A DNA stretch of 64,000 nt from Alteromonas sp. a30 (lineage in GTDB: Bacteria > Pseudomonadota > Gammaproteobacteria > Enterobacterales > Alteromonadaceae): assembly GCF_026788005.1 (NCBI RefSeq), contig NZ_JABEPE010000001.1, forward strand, positions 434,001 to 498,000. Reading direction: 5' to 3'. Of the stretch, positions 37,162 through 46,257 are shown piece after piece. Position 1 is the first letter of the stretch, and each line of letters opens with the position of its first letter. The position numbers and the translations under genes are program-made. The notes under the pieces were generated by a model. That model was not told where the DNA came from and searched no databases. It worked only from the letters and a program-made list of their open reading frames with translations.

Positions 37162-38361
37162 TTGTCTCATTTATATTCAACTATTGATTCAACGAATCAA
37201 GCAAGCCAGCTTGATCAAGTTTGCGTTCCTCCTGAATATGGACCACAAGTTTTATTTTTTAGCGGCGGTTCGGCTCTGCATAAAACATGTCAGGCCCTCA
37301 TTGAGCATACACACAATTCAATTCACTTACTAACGCCTTTCGATTCAGGTGGCAGCACAGCGGAATTACGCAAACATTTAAACATCCCGGCTTTGGGTGA
37401 TTTACGCGCACGATTAATTGCGCTAGTTGATAAAAAAAGAGAGGATTATTGCGAAATTATTGCCCTCTTTTCACACCGATTTAGTTCGACTATTTCACAA
37501 AAAGATGCACTCAACGTTTTGCAAAACCTCATTATTGGTCATGTAAAAAATATCAGTAAAATTTCACAACCTTTAAGGGAAATAATTCAACACTATTTGC
37601 GTGTTTTTGTAAAAAGCATCAATAACGATTTTAATTTTAGTCGAGCCTCAATTGGTAATTTAATTTTGGCGGGTGGTTACTTAACATATAAGCAATTAGA
37701 GCCATGCTTGTTTGAGTTATCTGACAAAATGTCTATCCGAGGTAAAGTACGACTCACAGTAAATGAAAACTTTCATCTAGTGGCATCACTAGAAAACGGT
37801 GAAACCTTAATTGGTCAACATAAAATTACTGGAAAAGAGACCTCACCAATCCGCAGCCCTATTAGCTCAATCCACCTTTCAGCAGAGCTACACAACAACC
37901 ATCCGGTGAATTGCTGTATATCCGATATAAACCGCAAGCTCATAGAAAATGCCGATTTGATTTGCTATCCACCCGGCAGTTTTTACAGCAGTATCGTTGC
38001 CAACTTCCTACCCTATGGCGTTTCTCAGGCTATTAATAATAACCTTAATGCAAAAATTTACATTCCAAACTTGGGGAAAGATCCTGAAAGTCTTGGGCTT
38101 TCTACTAATGATAACATTGAAAAAATTGTAAGATTTTTAGGGAAACACCTATCTGTAAATAAAGGATATGAAAACAAACCGAGTAATTTGCTAACTCATA
38201 TATTAATTGACCATAATAAACAGTATTATAATGGTCCAGTTAATGAAACCAAATGGAGAAAACTCGGCATTCAGGTAATAAAGCGCGATTTAATCTCTGA
38301 TAAATACGCCCCTTATTACGATCCCGAGAAACTGTCAAAAGCAGTCCTGTCACTTGGTTGA
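37162..38361 (+). CDS. CofD/YvcK-family protein (GAK-type CofD-like)
   Basis: A 399-residue protein with the CofD/YvcK nucleotide-binding pattern: LFFSGGSALHKTCQAL, then LLTPFDSGGSTAELRKHL and LGDLRARLIAL, and later ADLICYPPGSFYSSIVANF. It resembles the longer 'GAK system CofD-like' branch more than F420-synthesis CofD or gluconeogenesis factor YvcK. The reaction is unknown. The other GAK partners (an ATP-grasp enzyme and a small XXXCH protein) are not adjacent. No ATG is available early, and TTG at 37162 is the best start although its ribosome binding site is weak. The outer-membrane barrel gene follows by 47 bases. Confidence 0.78.
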   Translation: MSHLYSTIDSTNQASQLDQVCVPPEYGPQVLFFSGGSALHKTCQALIEHTHNSIHLLTPFDSGGSTAELRKHLNIPALGDLRARLIALVDKKREDYCEIIALFSHRFSSTISQKDALNVLQNLIIGHVKNISKISQPLREIIQHYLRVFVKSINNDFNFSRASIGNLILAGGYLTYKQLEPCLFELSDKMSIRGKVRLTVNENFHLVASLENGETLIGQHKITGKETSPIRSPISSIHLSAELHNNHPVNCCISDINRKLIENADLICYPPGSFYSSIVANFLPYGVSQAINNNLNAKIYIPNLGKDPESLGLSTNDNIEKIVRFLGKHLSVNKGYENKPSNLLTHILIDHNKQYYNGPVNETKWRKLGIQVIKRDLISDKYAPYYDPEKLSKAVLSLG

Positions 38362-38408
38362 TTTTAAGGTCAAAAAAAGAAACACTTTGCCACTATGGTG
38401 ATTAAGTA

Positions 38409-39653
38409 ATGTCAGTATTATTAAGAAACATTGGTGTACTAATCACTTGTGCTTCGTCATTCACTTTACCCGTTCAGGCGCAAACCCAAATAAAAGGTTT
38501 AATTCAAGGACAGTATGCACTTATTACGGATGATGAAAAAAGCTTTCTTTATGGTGGGAATGGTACTGGATTGTTTAAATTTGATGACGAACATGACTCA
38601 CCAGAAATTAGTCAGGCATTAATCCAGTTTACAACCGGAATAACGTCAACATTAGAGGTAGAAGGTGTGCTTAATCACACCCGGATACCCAACACTTTCA
38701 CTCAATTTAGCCAACTTAATCTACGTTATCGCCCACTTTGGTCGGCCCGATATCGATGGCAATTCCGTGCAGGTATGTTTTACCCACAATTTGGTTTCGA
38801 AAACCCTGATATAGGCTGGCAATCTCCTTTTAATTACACCAATTCAGCTATTAGTAGTTGGATTGGCGAAGAATTACGAACCTTAGGTGGAGAGGCAAAA
38901 TTAACCCTACCCGGTCGTGTTCGTCGAAGTCCTCATACCTTTGAATTAATTGGTTCCCTATATAAAAGCAATGACACAACAGGCACACTACTTAGCTGGC
39001 GAGGTTGGAGCTTCCACGATAAACAAGCGCTTTATAACGAAAAAATTAACTTTGCAGCGCTTCCTTCCCTTCAGCGAGAAAACTTTGTTCCCTTGCAAGC
39101 CTCGCGTGTTGAGCCATTTCGAGAAATCGATGGTAAATGGGGTGTGTATTTAGGCGCACACTGGAATTACAAACACCAGTCAAAATTGCGTTATTACTAC
39201 TACAACAATCAAGCGGACGAAAATATTGTTGCTCGTGGTGGTCAGTATGCATGGCAAACCTTATTTCACAGTGTGTCTTGGCAATACCTAATCAACCGTA
39301 ATTTACGATTTATCGCTCAGTTCATGGATGGCAATACCTCAATGGGCATCAACAAAGTCAATGTCGATTTTCGATCTTGGTATGGCTTACTCAGCCAGAA
39401 AATAGATACCCACAGGGTAAGTTTACGGTACGACTACTTCAAAACTGTCGATAAAGACCAGTATCCAAGCGACCAAAATGATAGTGATGGCTTCGCAATT
39501 ACGGCTTCCTACAGGTATGATTGGACCCCCAATATCCAGCTAGGGTTAGAGTATATTTACACAGATCGCTTTCAAGCGAATCGGGTGCAATGGGGATGGG
39601 ACCCCAATATTACTCAAGAACAACTGTTGGCGGTGGCACAATACCGTTTTTAA
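38409..39653 (+). CDS. Outer-membrane beta-barrel (porin-like) protein
   Basis: A 414-residue protein with a signal peptide (about 1-24, ending PVQAQ). The rest is made of alternating amphipathic strands rich in aromatic residues (LNLRYRPLWSARYRWQFRAGMFYPQFGF, KLRYYYYNN) and ends in the C-terminal phenylalanine typical of BamA substrates (AQYRF). The strand pattern resembles porin families annotated in marine bacteria without known substrate. It may be co-transcribed with the CofD-like gene 47 bases upstream, and a clear terminator follows. Confidence 0.82.
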   Translation: MSVLLRNIGVLITCASSFTLPVQAQTQIKGLIQGQYALITDDEKSFLYGGNGTGLFKFDDEHDSPEISQALIQFTTGITSTLEVEGVLNHTRIPNTFTQFSQLNLRYRPLWSARYRWQFRAGMFYPQFGFENPDIGWQSPFNYTNSAISSWIGEELRTLGGEAKLTLPGRVRRSPHTFELIGSLYKSNDTTGTLLSWRGWSFHDKQALYNEKINFAALPSLQRENFVPLQASRVEPFREIDGKWGVYLGAHWNYKHQSKLRYYYYNNQADENIVARGGQYAWQTLFHSVSWQYLINRNLRFIAQFMDGNTSMGINKVNVDFRSWYGLLSQKIDTHRVSLRYDYFKTVDKDQYPSDQNDSDGFAITASYRYDWTPNIQLGLEYIYTDRFQANRVQWGWDPNITQEQLLAVAQYRF

Positions 39654-39685
39654 GTGAACACACATCAACAAAAACGAATACGTGT

Positions 39686-39709
39686 AAAGCCGGCATCAAA
39701 GCTGGCTTT
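39686..39709 (+). terminator. Intrinsic terminator after the barrel protein gene
   Basis: AAAGCCGGC (39686-39694) pairs with GCTGGCTTT (39701-39709), nine pairs including one G-U, with a 6-base loop. A T-rich tail follows. It is 32 bases past the barrel gene's stop and before the chosen start of the diguanylate cyclase. Confidence 0.88.
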
Positions 39710-39748
39710 TTCATTTTTGAAAGTCAAAAAGGATCCTGTTGCCGAGTG

Positions 39749-40972
39749 ATGAAATTTTTGCCAACGTTAATCAACAACACTCTCTTGCCAATAATCGCGC
39801 TCACGTTTGGTTTTACCGTCGTTTCATTCTTTCAAGCAGAAACGCTTTTTTGGTTACAAGATAAAAGCTGGCTGCCTTACCCTTTACTGGTCGTTGCGGC
39901 CGTTATCGCATCTCAATTTAACCAAAGCCGCTATTTTTATGCTTGCTTACTCTGGTTACTACTTTTTGCAAGCCTCGATTCACCTTCTCTTCTAACGCAA
40001 CCTTTCTCACCAAGCACATTGATGCTGGTACTTTCAGGTATTACAAGCCTGCTTGTCTGGCAAAAAGATAAAGGGTTAAGACTTTCTAGTCTCATCCTGA
40101 CCAGCACTATGATAGTGATAGTTGCCGCTGCCATTGCTTGGATACTCAACTCAGCAATGTTGACCTCACTGCCTGCTTACCAGCTCAGAAGTAACGATTT
40201 CGCCGTTTTATTTCCCACTTTAGCGCAACACTTCTCTTTACTTGAATTCAGCCTATACGCGCTATTTTTCGGATTAGCCATGCTCCGAACCTTGATTACC
40301 CCGCAGCTTAACCACTCCCTATTGGCCGCATCAATGCTGTGTTTGTTTGTGGTGAACATGAACTTTTCATTGTCATTATTAGCCTTTGCCGCCAACCTTT
40401 TTGCTCTGATTGCTGTAACCGTCGTACTGTTAAATAGCCATAGAATGGCCTTTAAGGACGAATTGACCGGAATTGCATCGCGTCGAGCATTAATGCACTT
40501 TACGCAATCTTTATTTAACAATTACACGTTGGTTATGGCGGATGTGGACCATTTTAAATCCTTCAATGATAAACACGGGCATGATGTGGGAGACCAAGTG
40601 CTGCGTATGGTTGCCCAACAACTCAACCGCGTAAGCAAGGGCGGGAAAGCTTTTCGCTATGGTGGAGAAGAGTTCACTCTGGTTTTTCCGGGTAAAAAGC
40701 CAGAGCAAGTATTTGAAACCATCGATGCATTACGGGAAAGTATTGCCCAATACCCAATGACCATTCGTCAAGCGGATAGGCCAATTGCCAAGCCTAAAGC
40801 GAATTCACAAGATACTAAACCCAAAATCAATAAACAAACCGTCACTGTTACCATGAGTTTTGGCGTTGCTTTCAAAAACAAACAAATAAGTTTTGAAAAA
40901 GCATTAAAACAGGCTGACGAGGCTCTTTACAAAGCGAAAAAAGCAGGAAGAAATAACGTACAAGTTGCATAA
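39749..40972 (+). CDS. Membrane diguanylate cyclase (GGDEF/GGEEF)
   Basis: A 407-residue protein. I chose the ATG at 39749 because the reading frame upstream runs through the preceding gene and its terminator, and MKFLPTLINN begins the first hydrophobic segment. About seven membrane helices fill residues 8-225. A GGDEF domain follows with FKDELTGIASRRALMHF, ADVDHFKSFNDKHGHDVGD and the signature RYGGEEFTLVF. GGEEF is an active variant. The RxxD product-inhibition site is absent at the usual position. A Lys/Pro/Asn-rich insert interrupts the domain late (about 345-370). It probably makes c-di-GMP at the inner membrane. Confidence 0.9.
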   Translation: MKFLPTLINNTLLPIIALTFGFTVVSFFQAETLFWLQDKSWLPYPLLVVAAVIASQFNQSRYFYACLLWLLLFASLDSPSLLTQPFSPSTLMLVLSGITSLLVWQKDKGLRLSSLILTSTMIVIVAAAIAWILNSAMLTSLPAYQLRSNDFAVLFPTLAQHFSLLEFSLYALFFGLAMLRTLITPQLNHSLLAASMLCLFVVNMNFSLSLLAFAANLFALIAVTVVLLNSHRMAFKDELTGIASRRALMHFTQSLFNNYTLVMADVDHFKSFNDKHGHDVGDQVLRMVAQQLNRVSKGGKAFRYGGEEFTLVFPGKKPEQVFETIDALRESIAQYPMTIRQADRPIAKPKANSQDTKPKINKQTVTVTMSFGVAFKNKQISFEKALKQADEALYKAKKAGRNNVQVA

Positions 40973-41055
40973 GTACCAAATGGCAATATACGCTTCTGCT
41001 TACATCGCTTTATAGCGAATATATACGATTTTACGTACACCTGTAATGCACTTTG

Positions 41056-41505
41056 TTAAGCACATTCTACTTCTTTATCAACCTTTTTCTGAATCAAAGG
41101 TTCATTGTTTAGCTCTCTAAATAAGTGACGCCCAAGGCGTTCAATATTAGCCATTGTGGTCATTTCATTCGCACTAAAGAAGTCTAAACGAATTCCCGAC
41201 AACACTTCTTCCTGGAACGCGCGAGCAAATGCATCCTCATCCATATTGATTGCCCTCGCTCGGCTACCAAATTGAATATCAGCAACTTTCTCAGTTTTGG
41301 GTTCTGTACCGTCAACCAGCCATTCAACCGTTACTCCTGTTCGCTGGTATATCTCATAACATGCTTTTAATGGCGGAGTTTTAGCAACTTTCCAGCCTTG
41401 TATAGTGCTTGGTTTAACGTTAAAAAATTTGCTTAGTTGATTATCATTTTCAACGCCACAGGCGCGATACATTCTTTTAAATATCGCCACAATATCAAAG
41501 TCCAT
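41056..41505 (-). CDS. Phage CI-like helix-turn-helix regulator
   Basis: A 149-residue protein. Its first 70 residues match the Phage_CI_repr helix-turn-helix type (VAIFKRMYRACGVENDNQLSKFFNVKPSTIQGWK...PPLKACYEIYQRTGVTVEWLVDGTEP). The rest is helical and lacks a LexA-type Ser-Lys peptidase, so it would not be RecA-cleavable. It is divergent from a small Cro-like protein, with an inverted repeat between them. No other phage gene is nearby, so it may be a domesticated switch or the remnant of one. Confidence 0.82.
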   Translation of the reverse strand: MDFDIVAIFKRMYRACGVENDNQLSKFFNVKPSTIQGWKVAKTPPLKACYEIYQRTGVTVEWLVDGTEPKTEKVADIQFGSRARAINMDEDAFARAFQEEVLSGIRLDFFSANEMTTMANIERLGRHLFRELNNEPLIQKKVDKEVECA

Positions 41506-41555
41506 AATTATTACCCTCTAGTGAAATAACAGACTTACGTTATACGTTTTTTCGT

Positions 41556-41580
41556 AAATTTGTGTTGACCATACAAATTT
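41556..41580. promoter_or_regulatory. Inverted repeat, candidate operator of the CI-like/Cro-like pair
   Basis: AAATTTGT (41556-41563) and ACAAATTT (41573-41580) are perfect inverted arms separated by nine bases. The site lies 51-75 bases upstream of the CI-like start in the divergent intergenic region. TTGACC within the spacer could serve as a -35 element. Its position suits autoregulation; no binding evidence is available. Confidence 0.55.
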
Positions 41581-41648
41581 AATTATTTAGATTTACTTCC
41601 GCAATATATATGAACTTTGCTCAAATATCATTTGAACATAAGTGCAAA

Positions 41649-41664
41649 TATTAAAACCTAGTTA
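41649..41664. repeat. 16-bp direct repeat, left copy
   Basis: TATTAAAACCTAGTTA occurs here and again at 42233-42248, identical over all 16 bases. The copies flank the small helix-turn-helix gene (41779-42033). They could be regulator binding sites or the footprint of an integrated and decayed element. Confidence 0.6.
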
Positions 41665-41778
41665 ACATTAAACCGAAAATATCTAGAAAATAATTCAACA
41701 TAATTACATTGGTAAATTTTTTACATTAAAAATAATGATTATAAGTTATGTATAAAATTTTGAATTGGGGATACAACA

Positions 41779-42033
41779 ATGAGATTTATTAAAGGAAATG
41801 ATCTACGCTCTATGCGTCTAATCGCAGGTTTAACGACAGTAGAAATGGCGGAAGCTGCGGGAGTTAAAACACGAAAAACATATGAAAACTGGGAGAAAAA
41901 CGTTGGTACGCCCAACGTCAATCAATTCATTGCGATGACCAAGGCATGCCACTTCCCACCAGCAGATGTTATTGTTCACTTTATGAGTAAAGAGCAAAAC
42001 AATATGGCCTTGCTAATTGCACAAGGAAAATAA
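41779..42033 (+). CDS. Small Cro-like helix-turn-helix protein
   Basis: An 84-residue protein that is almost entirely an XRE/Cro-type DNA-binding domain: LRSMRLIAGLTTVEMAEAAGVKTRKTYENWEKNVGTPNVNQFIAM. A ribosome binding site (GGGG) lies about 10 bases before the ATG. It is divergent from the CI-like gene, as in a lysis-lysogeny switch. The ends of the protein show no other domain. Its targets are unknown. Confidence 0.8.
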   Translation: MRFIKGNDLRSMRLIAGLTTVEMAEAAGVKTRKTYENWEKNVGTPNVNQFIAMTKACHFPPADVIVHFMSKEQNNMALLIAQGK

Positions 42034-42373
42034 TATTTTTTTCTACCATTGAGAGAGTGGCCGTTTGCGCTGTTTATAAGCAGTAACAGCGCGCGGTAGC
42101 AAAAAGCGTAAGGCAATTTTTAAATCTTTTATATCCTTAATTCATTTTGACGAACTTTCATATTTTAAAACTATACGAAAATACATATTTCCCCTTTACC
42201 CAGCCAAGTCAATCCACTCACACTAAGGTCAGTATTAAAACCTAGTTATATTTACCTGTATGCCAAACAAATTCCAAAAATTATCCCCTTAATTGGGTTT
42301 CTATCTTGCTTGAAAGCAAAGTTGGCGCTAGCATTAGCCTAAACACTTCAAAAAAATCGAACAATTGAGTCAC
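42034..42373. other. Intergenic region with nested hairpin
   Basis: This 340-base gap before the LysR gene contains a strong 8-bp stem GCGCTGTT/AACAGCGC (42067-42074 with 42085-42092) inside an outer CTACC/GGTAG pairing (42043-42047 with 42095-42099). It also holds the right copy of the 16-bp repeat. The hairpin may terminate the Cro-like transcript or be part of a small RNA. A T-run follows only 15 or more bases later. No protein-coding frame is convincing. Confidence 0.45.
42233..42248. repeat. 16-bp direct repeat, right copy
   Basis: Identical TATTAAAACCTAGTTA, 584 bases from the left copy at 41649-41664, in the same orientation. Confidence 0.6.
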
Positions 42374-43267
42374 ATGTACCGCCAGAAGACTACACTCGAG
42401 CAGTGGAGAATTTTACAAGCCGTTGTGGATTGTGGAGGCTATGCTCACGCCGCCAAAACGCTAAATAAGAGCCAATCCTCTTTGAATCACGCCGTCGCCA
42501 AATTGCAAGGTCAGTTAAATGTGCAACTATTGGAAGTCAAAGGTAGAAAAGCATTTTTAACCAAAGCAGGGGAAGTGATGCTAAGGAGAAGTCGTCTTCT
42601 TAGTCAATCCGCACAAGAACTAGAAGAATTAGCGAATAATATTAATCAAGGTTGGGAGCCTGAAATCATCATTGCCGCTGACTTAGCCTTCCCTAGACCG
42701 GTGCTCCTACCGATTTTAAAACATTTTCAACCCTTATGCAGAGGCAGTCGCATTACATTGCTGGATACGGTATTAAGCGGTTCAGAAGAAGCGGTTAAAG
42801 ATAAAAGCGCTGATATTGTTATCACAAATGAAGTTCCAAGGGGCTTTTTACACGAACCCTTAATTGAAGTGAATTTTGTCGCCGTTACCCACCCACAGCA
42901 TCCGCTCACCCAGTTGCCATCTCCTATCGATCCGCAAGAGCTACAGCAACATGTGCAAGTGGTTATTCGAGATTCCGGGCAAAACCCTCATGATGATAGA
43001 GGCTGGTTGCGTGCGGAGCAGCGCTGGACAGTGAGTCAATTTCACAGCGCTGTTGATATATTATTGGAAGGCATTGGCTTTTGTTGGCTGCCTCAACATC
43101 ATGTTGAACGCTATATTGAAATGAAGCAGCTTGTGACGCTTAACGTTAAAGGCAGTAGCTTCAAACGGGTGACTTTATCTTTAGTCAATCCCAATTCAGA
43201 ACAGATGGGGCCGGGAACACAAATGCTAACCGAAATGATCCTTGCTGAAAGGCAAATTTCACAATAG
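42374..43267 (+). CDS. LysR-family transcriptional regulator
   Basis: A 297-residue regulator. The winged helix is LEQWRILQAVVDCGGYAHAAKTLNKSQSSLNHAVAKLQGQLNVQLLEVKGRKAFLTKAGEVML. A LysR-type substrate-binding domain follows (about 90-290), with IIIAADLAFPRPVLLPIL. I prefer the ATG at 42374 over a TTG at 42365. No divergent target gene is adjacent. The small unknown gene downstream, 54 bases away, may share the transcript. Confidence 0.9.
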   Translation: MYRQKTTLEQWRILQAVVDCGGYAHAAKTLNKSQSSLNHAVAKLQGQLNVQLLEVKGRKAFLTKAGEVMLRRSRLLSQSAQELEELANNINQGWEPEIIIAADLAFPRPVLLPILKHFQPLCRGSRITLLDTVLSGSEEAVKDKSADIVITNEVPRGFLHEPLIEVNFVAVTHPQHPLTQLPSPIDPQELQQHVQVVIRDSGQNPHDDRGWLRAEQRWTVSQFHSAVDILLEGIGFCWLPQHHVERYIEMKQLVTLNVKGSSFKRVTLSLVNPNSEQMGPGTQMLTEMILAERQISQ

Positions 43268-43321
43268 GCTATGCGTTAGAGCTAAAAAGCTAGAACCGAA
43301 AGAAAGGTGGTAAACCAAGCT

Positions 43322-43735
43322 ATGCGGATGACTCGCGAAGAACTCAGTCAATTAATGTTAGATAGCGCTCAAAATGCGATAGAAACAACACAGCAAGAGT
43401 TCAACATTGAACTAGACGGTTCAGCCGACAGTATCAGTAAAGTAGATGATATTTTATTAAGCTGGATTGGGCGCTATAAGGATCAAGCGTTAGAAGATAA
43501 AGCCGTATTTACACTCTGCAATATCTACGGAGCTTACATTGGAGAAGTGTATCGTCAATTGGTCGGTGGTGAATGGGCCTATGATGCAAGTGACGAAAAT
43601 GCGCCTTACGTGGTGTTAGAATACGCCGATAAATCCTATGCGTTTGCAGGTATCTGCTATCAACGACTGGTTAACGATAGCACTATTAGCGTGAAAAAAT
43701 ACTTTGATAAAGCCGTAGCCAACGCCACACAATAA
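43322..43735 (+). CDS. Hypothetical protein, 137 aa
   Basis: A small acidic soluble protein I do not recognise with confidence. AGGTGG at 43305-43310 supports the ATG at 43322 over the GTG at 43307. The central part (FTLCNIYGAYIGEVYRQLVGGEWAYD) resembles small DUF families of bacterial stress or immunity-type proteins, but this is not a firm match. It ends 8 bases before the convergent DUF2919 gene. Confidence 0.65.
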   Translation: MRMTREELSQLMLDSAQNAIETTQQEFNIELDGSADSISKVDDILLSWIGRYKDQALEDKAVFTLCNIYGAYIGEVYRQLVGGEWAYDASDENAPYVVLEYADKSYAFAGICYQRLVNDSTISVKKYFDKAVANATQ

Positions 43736-43743
43736 CACCTTTC

Positions 43744-44259
43744 TTAATCCGTTTTTTCTACAGAAGTTGATGTATCTTGTTCGGCTTCTGTAGGTTGTGA
43801 CCAATCTTCTACAAATGCGCTAAATAATCGGCTTTTCATGCAATAGCTGGCAGCCATCCCCGCAAAAACAAAAGATAGCGCAGTTGACCAGTTAAAACGC
43901 CAGTGTTGCTGCACTGCCATGGCAATGTGGGAAGCCACATCCAATGTTAATCCAAGTAAAATAATTGGCTTAAGCCAGAAAAACACCCAGCGATGCCCAG
44001 CTTTTGCTAGCCCTTCCCGAAACGACACAATCGACGCAGCAAACCACGCAGGCAATGCTAAAACAAGCGCTAAATAAAAATCATGGTTGTTTGGGTAGAA
44101 TAATGCCAGTAAGGCACTGCTATCCTGTCCGAAAGTAGATAACGATAGCACCAACACCAAATAAGGGCGTAAAAGCAGCAGAATAATCAGCCACAACAAA
44201 GCATGAGGCTTAACCCTACCGTGTTGATCTAAATGATTAAGAGGAAGGTAAGGCGTCAC
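43744..44259 (-). CDS. DUF2919 (YfeZ-like) inner-membrane protein
   Basis: A 171-residue protein with four membrane helices (about 20-42, 60-80, 93-110 and 120-140). The opening is YLPLNHLDQHGRVKPHALLWLIILLLLRPYLVLVLSL, whose LDxxGxxKPPxxLW pattern is typical of DUF2919. The function of the family is unknown. It begins 29 bases after lolE and may be the last gene of the lol operon. Confidence 0.8.
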   Translation of the reverse strand: MTPYLPLNHLDQHGRVKPHALLWLIILLLLRPYLVLVLSLSTFGQDSSALLALFYPNNHDFYLALVLALPAWFAASIVSFREGLAKAGHRWVFFWLKPIILLGLTLDVASHIAMAVQQHWRFNWSTALSFVFAGMAASYCMKSRLFSAFVEDWSQPTEAEQDTSTSVEKTD

Positions 44260-44288
44260 AGGTTATTTCCTTTTCACAAGCATCGAGT

Positions 44289-45542
44289 TTAGTGACCCAG
44301 CACTTTCGCGGGTTCCACCTTACTGGCTTTAATCGCCGGGTACAAGGTAGCAAGCACACTTAAGACAAGGGCGATCCCTACTGTTAACCACACATCCTGC
44401 CAATGTAACTGAGAGGGTAAAAAGTCGATAAAATACACATCGCCAGACAAGACCTTGAACCCAAATAAGTGCTCGATGAATGCCGCAATATTGGATAAAT
44501 TTAAAGCAAAAACAACCCCAACAACAGCGCCAATCAGGGTACCAAAAATACCGTTTACAATCCCCTGCACTACAAACACACTGGCGATAGTGCCTGACGT
44601 AGTCCCCATCGTTTTTAACATGGCAATTTCAGTTTGTTTTTCTCTCACCGACATCACCAAAGATGAAACAATATTAAAACTCGCCACCGCTATTACCAAG
44701 GTCAAGGCAATGTACACGACCGTGCGCACCAGTTGAATATCCTGATACAAATAGCCGTGGGTGCGCGTCCAATCTGAAATATATACATGCTGTGGTAATA
44801 AATACCCTAATTCACGTGTTTTGCTGCTGGCGATAAAGGGATCATCAAAGTGCATCGACAAACCCGAAGCTCCCTGCGTAACGCCCAAAGTTGCAGCGGC
44901 AAGATCGATATGCATATAAGCTAGAAAGCTATCTAAGTCGCCACCCATGGTAATTTCCCCCACCACGGTTAACCATAGAGACACAGGCGCAGACAACTTT
45001 AGCTCCGCGCTTGGTTTAGGCAAAAGCACCTGTACTTTGTCTCCCACGCTTAAGCCCAAATGTTGCAAAACACTTTTGCCCAACAAAAGCGCATTAGGCT
45101 CTTGTTCAAAAGCTTGCCATGCATTTTCTGGGGCAATCTTCAGTGCATTTTTCTGGCTAGCCTCTGCAACATCAATCCCCGTTAAATGTACGGCTTTATT
45201 TCTTTTGCCTCTTTGCAGCAGCGCGGTAGCTTTAATAAAAGGCTGAATATGGGTAACACGCGGATCCTGCGAAAACTGAGCCTTAATTTCCTGCCAATCT
45301 TCTAGTCCAGTGGGAGCAACAGCCGTTAATTCACCATGGGGGACCGTTGCTAACAACCGCTCTTTTAACTCTTTTTCAAAACCATTCATCACCGACAGCA
45401 ACACAATCAAGACAAAGCACCCTAGGCCAATTCCCACGGTAGATGAAGACGCGATAAAAGCATTAAATCCACTACGTTTTTTGCTTTTACGGAAGCGTAA
45501 AGCAAGCTCCCACACCAAACTATTCATGAACGAAGCTACCAT
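44289..45542 (-). CDS. lolE: Lipoprotein-releasing ABC transporter permease LolE
   Basis: A 417-residue permease of the MacB/FtsX type. One helix at the N-terminus and three at the C-terminus flank a large periplasmic domain. The [20 protein letters not shown] segment matches LolE (VPHGE) rather than LolC. With LolC and LolD it extracts outer-membrane lipoproteins to LolA. The start overlaps the lolD end; the ATG at 45527 (MNSLVWELA) is an alternative start. Confidence 0.92.
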   Translation of the reverse strand: MVASFMNSLVWELALRFRKSKKRSGFNAFIASSSTVGIGLGCFVLIVLLSVMNGFEKELKERLLATVPHGELTAVAPTGLEDWQEIKAQFSQDPRVTHIQPFIKATALLQRGKRNKAVHLTGIDVAEASQKNALKIAPENAWQAFEQEPNALLLGKSVLQHLGLSVGDKVQVLLPKPSAELKLSAPVSLWLTVVGEITMGGDLDSFLAYMHIDLAAATLGVTQGASGLSMHFDDPFIASSKTRELGYLLPQHVYISDWTRTHGYLYQDIQLVRTVVYIALTLVIAVASFNIVSSLVMSVREKQTEIAMLKTMGTTSGTIASVFVVQGIVNGIFGTLIGAVVGVVFALNLSNIAAFIEHLFGFKVLSGDVYFIDFLPSQLHWQDVWLTVGIALVLSVLATLYPAIKASKVEPAKVLGH

Positions 45543-46200
45543 TACTTAAATGCAAAGTTCTATCTAACCTTGCCGCCAACCTCACATCATGGGTAACAAC
45601 AACAAAGCTGGTTGAAAAGGCTTCTTTCAACGACAGCAGTAATTCATAAATTGCCTCACCGGTCTTGTCATCTAAGTTCCCCGTCGGTTCATCTGCCAAC
45701 ACCAATTTAGGGTTGGTCACTAAAGCTCGGGCAATGGCAACGCGTTGTCTTTCCCCGCCAGAAAGCGCCGAAGGCTTATGTTCTGCTCGCGCCGCTAACC
45801 CGACTTTTTCTAACAATACCTCTGCTTGCTTCATGGCTTGGACCTTTTTCATTCCACCAATTAACAATGGCATCGCCGTATTTTCCATCGCTGTAAATTC
45901 TGGTAATAAATGATGCTGTTGATACACAAAACCTAAATTTTGATTGCGAAAGTTAGCTTGTTGATTTTCAGTGAACGTATAAATATCCTCACCTTCAAAT
46001 AACACTTCCCCATTCGATGGTTTATCGAGCGCGCCAAGTAAATGCAATAAGGTACTTTTCCCTGAACCGGAACTGCCCAAAATCGCTACTTGCTCGCCTT
46101 TTTCTACATCAAAGCTCACATTATTGAGTACCGTAATCGGCTTAGGACCTTCTTCATAAACTTTGGTCAAATTATGACAAGACAATAAAACTGAACTCAT
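45520..46200 (-). CDS. lolD: Lipoprotein-releasing ABC transporter ATPase LolD
   Basis: ATPase of 226 residues. Walker [17 protein letters not shown] loop region [17 protein letters not shown], signature [15 protein letters not shown], Walker [13 protein letters not shown] and the H loop in VVVTHD are all intact. It drives lipoprotein release from the inner membrane. It lies between lolC (57 bases upstream) and lolE (overlapping), the standard lolCDE order. Confidence 0.95.
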   Translation of the reverse strand: MSSVLLSCHNLTKVYEEGPKPITVLNNVSFDVEKGEQVAILGSSGSGKSTLLHLLGALDKPSNGEVLFEGEDIYTFTENQQANFRNQNLGFVYQQHHLLPEFTAMENTAMPLLIGGMKKVQAMKQAEVLLEKVGLAARAEHKPSALSGGERQRVAIARALVTNPKLVLADEPTGNLDDKTGEAIYELLLSLKEAFSTSFVVVTHDVRLAARLDRTLHLSNGSFVHE

Positions 46201-46257
46201 AGTTTTCCTTTTAAATCAATGGGGAAGACACACAGATGACCAAGGCTTTTACTCATT

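Noticed and set aside
37055..37333. 92-codon forward frame before and within the CofD-like gene
   Set aside because: It overlaps the better-supported CofD-like frame in another phase and has no domain features.
39521..39748. N-terminal extension of the diguanylate cyclase
   Set aside because: It would overlap the barrel-protein gene and read through its terminator, and the extra residues have no membrane or domain character.
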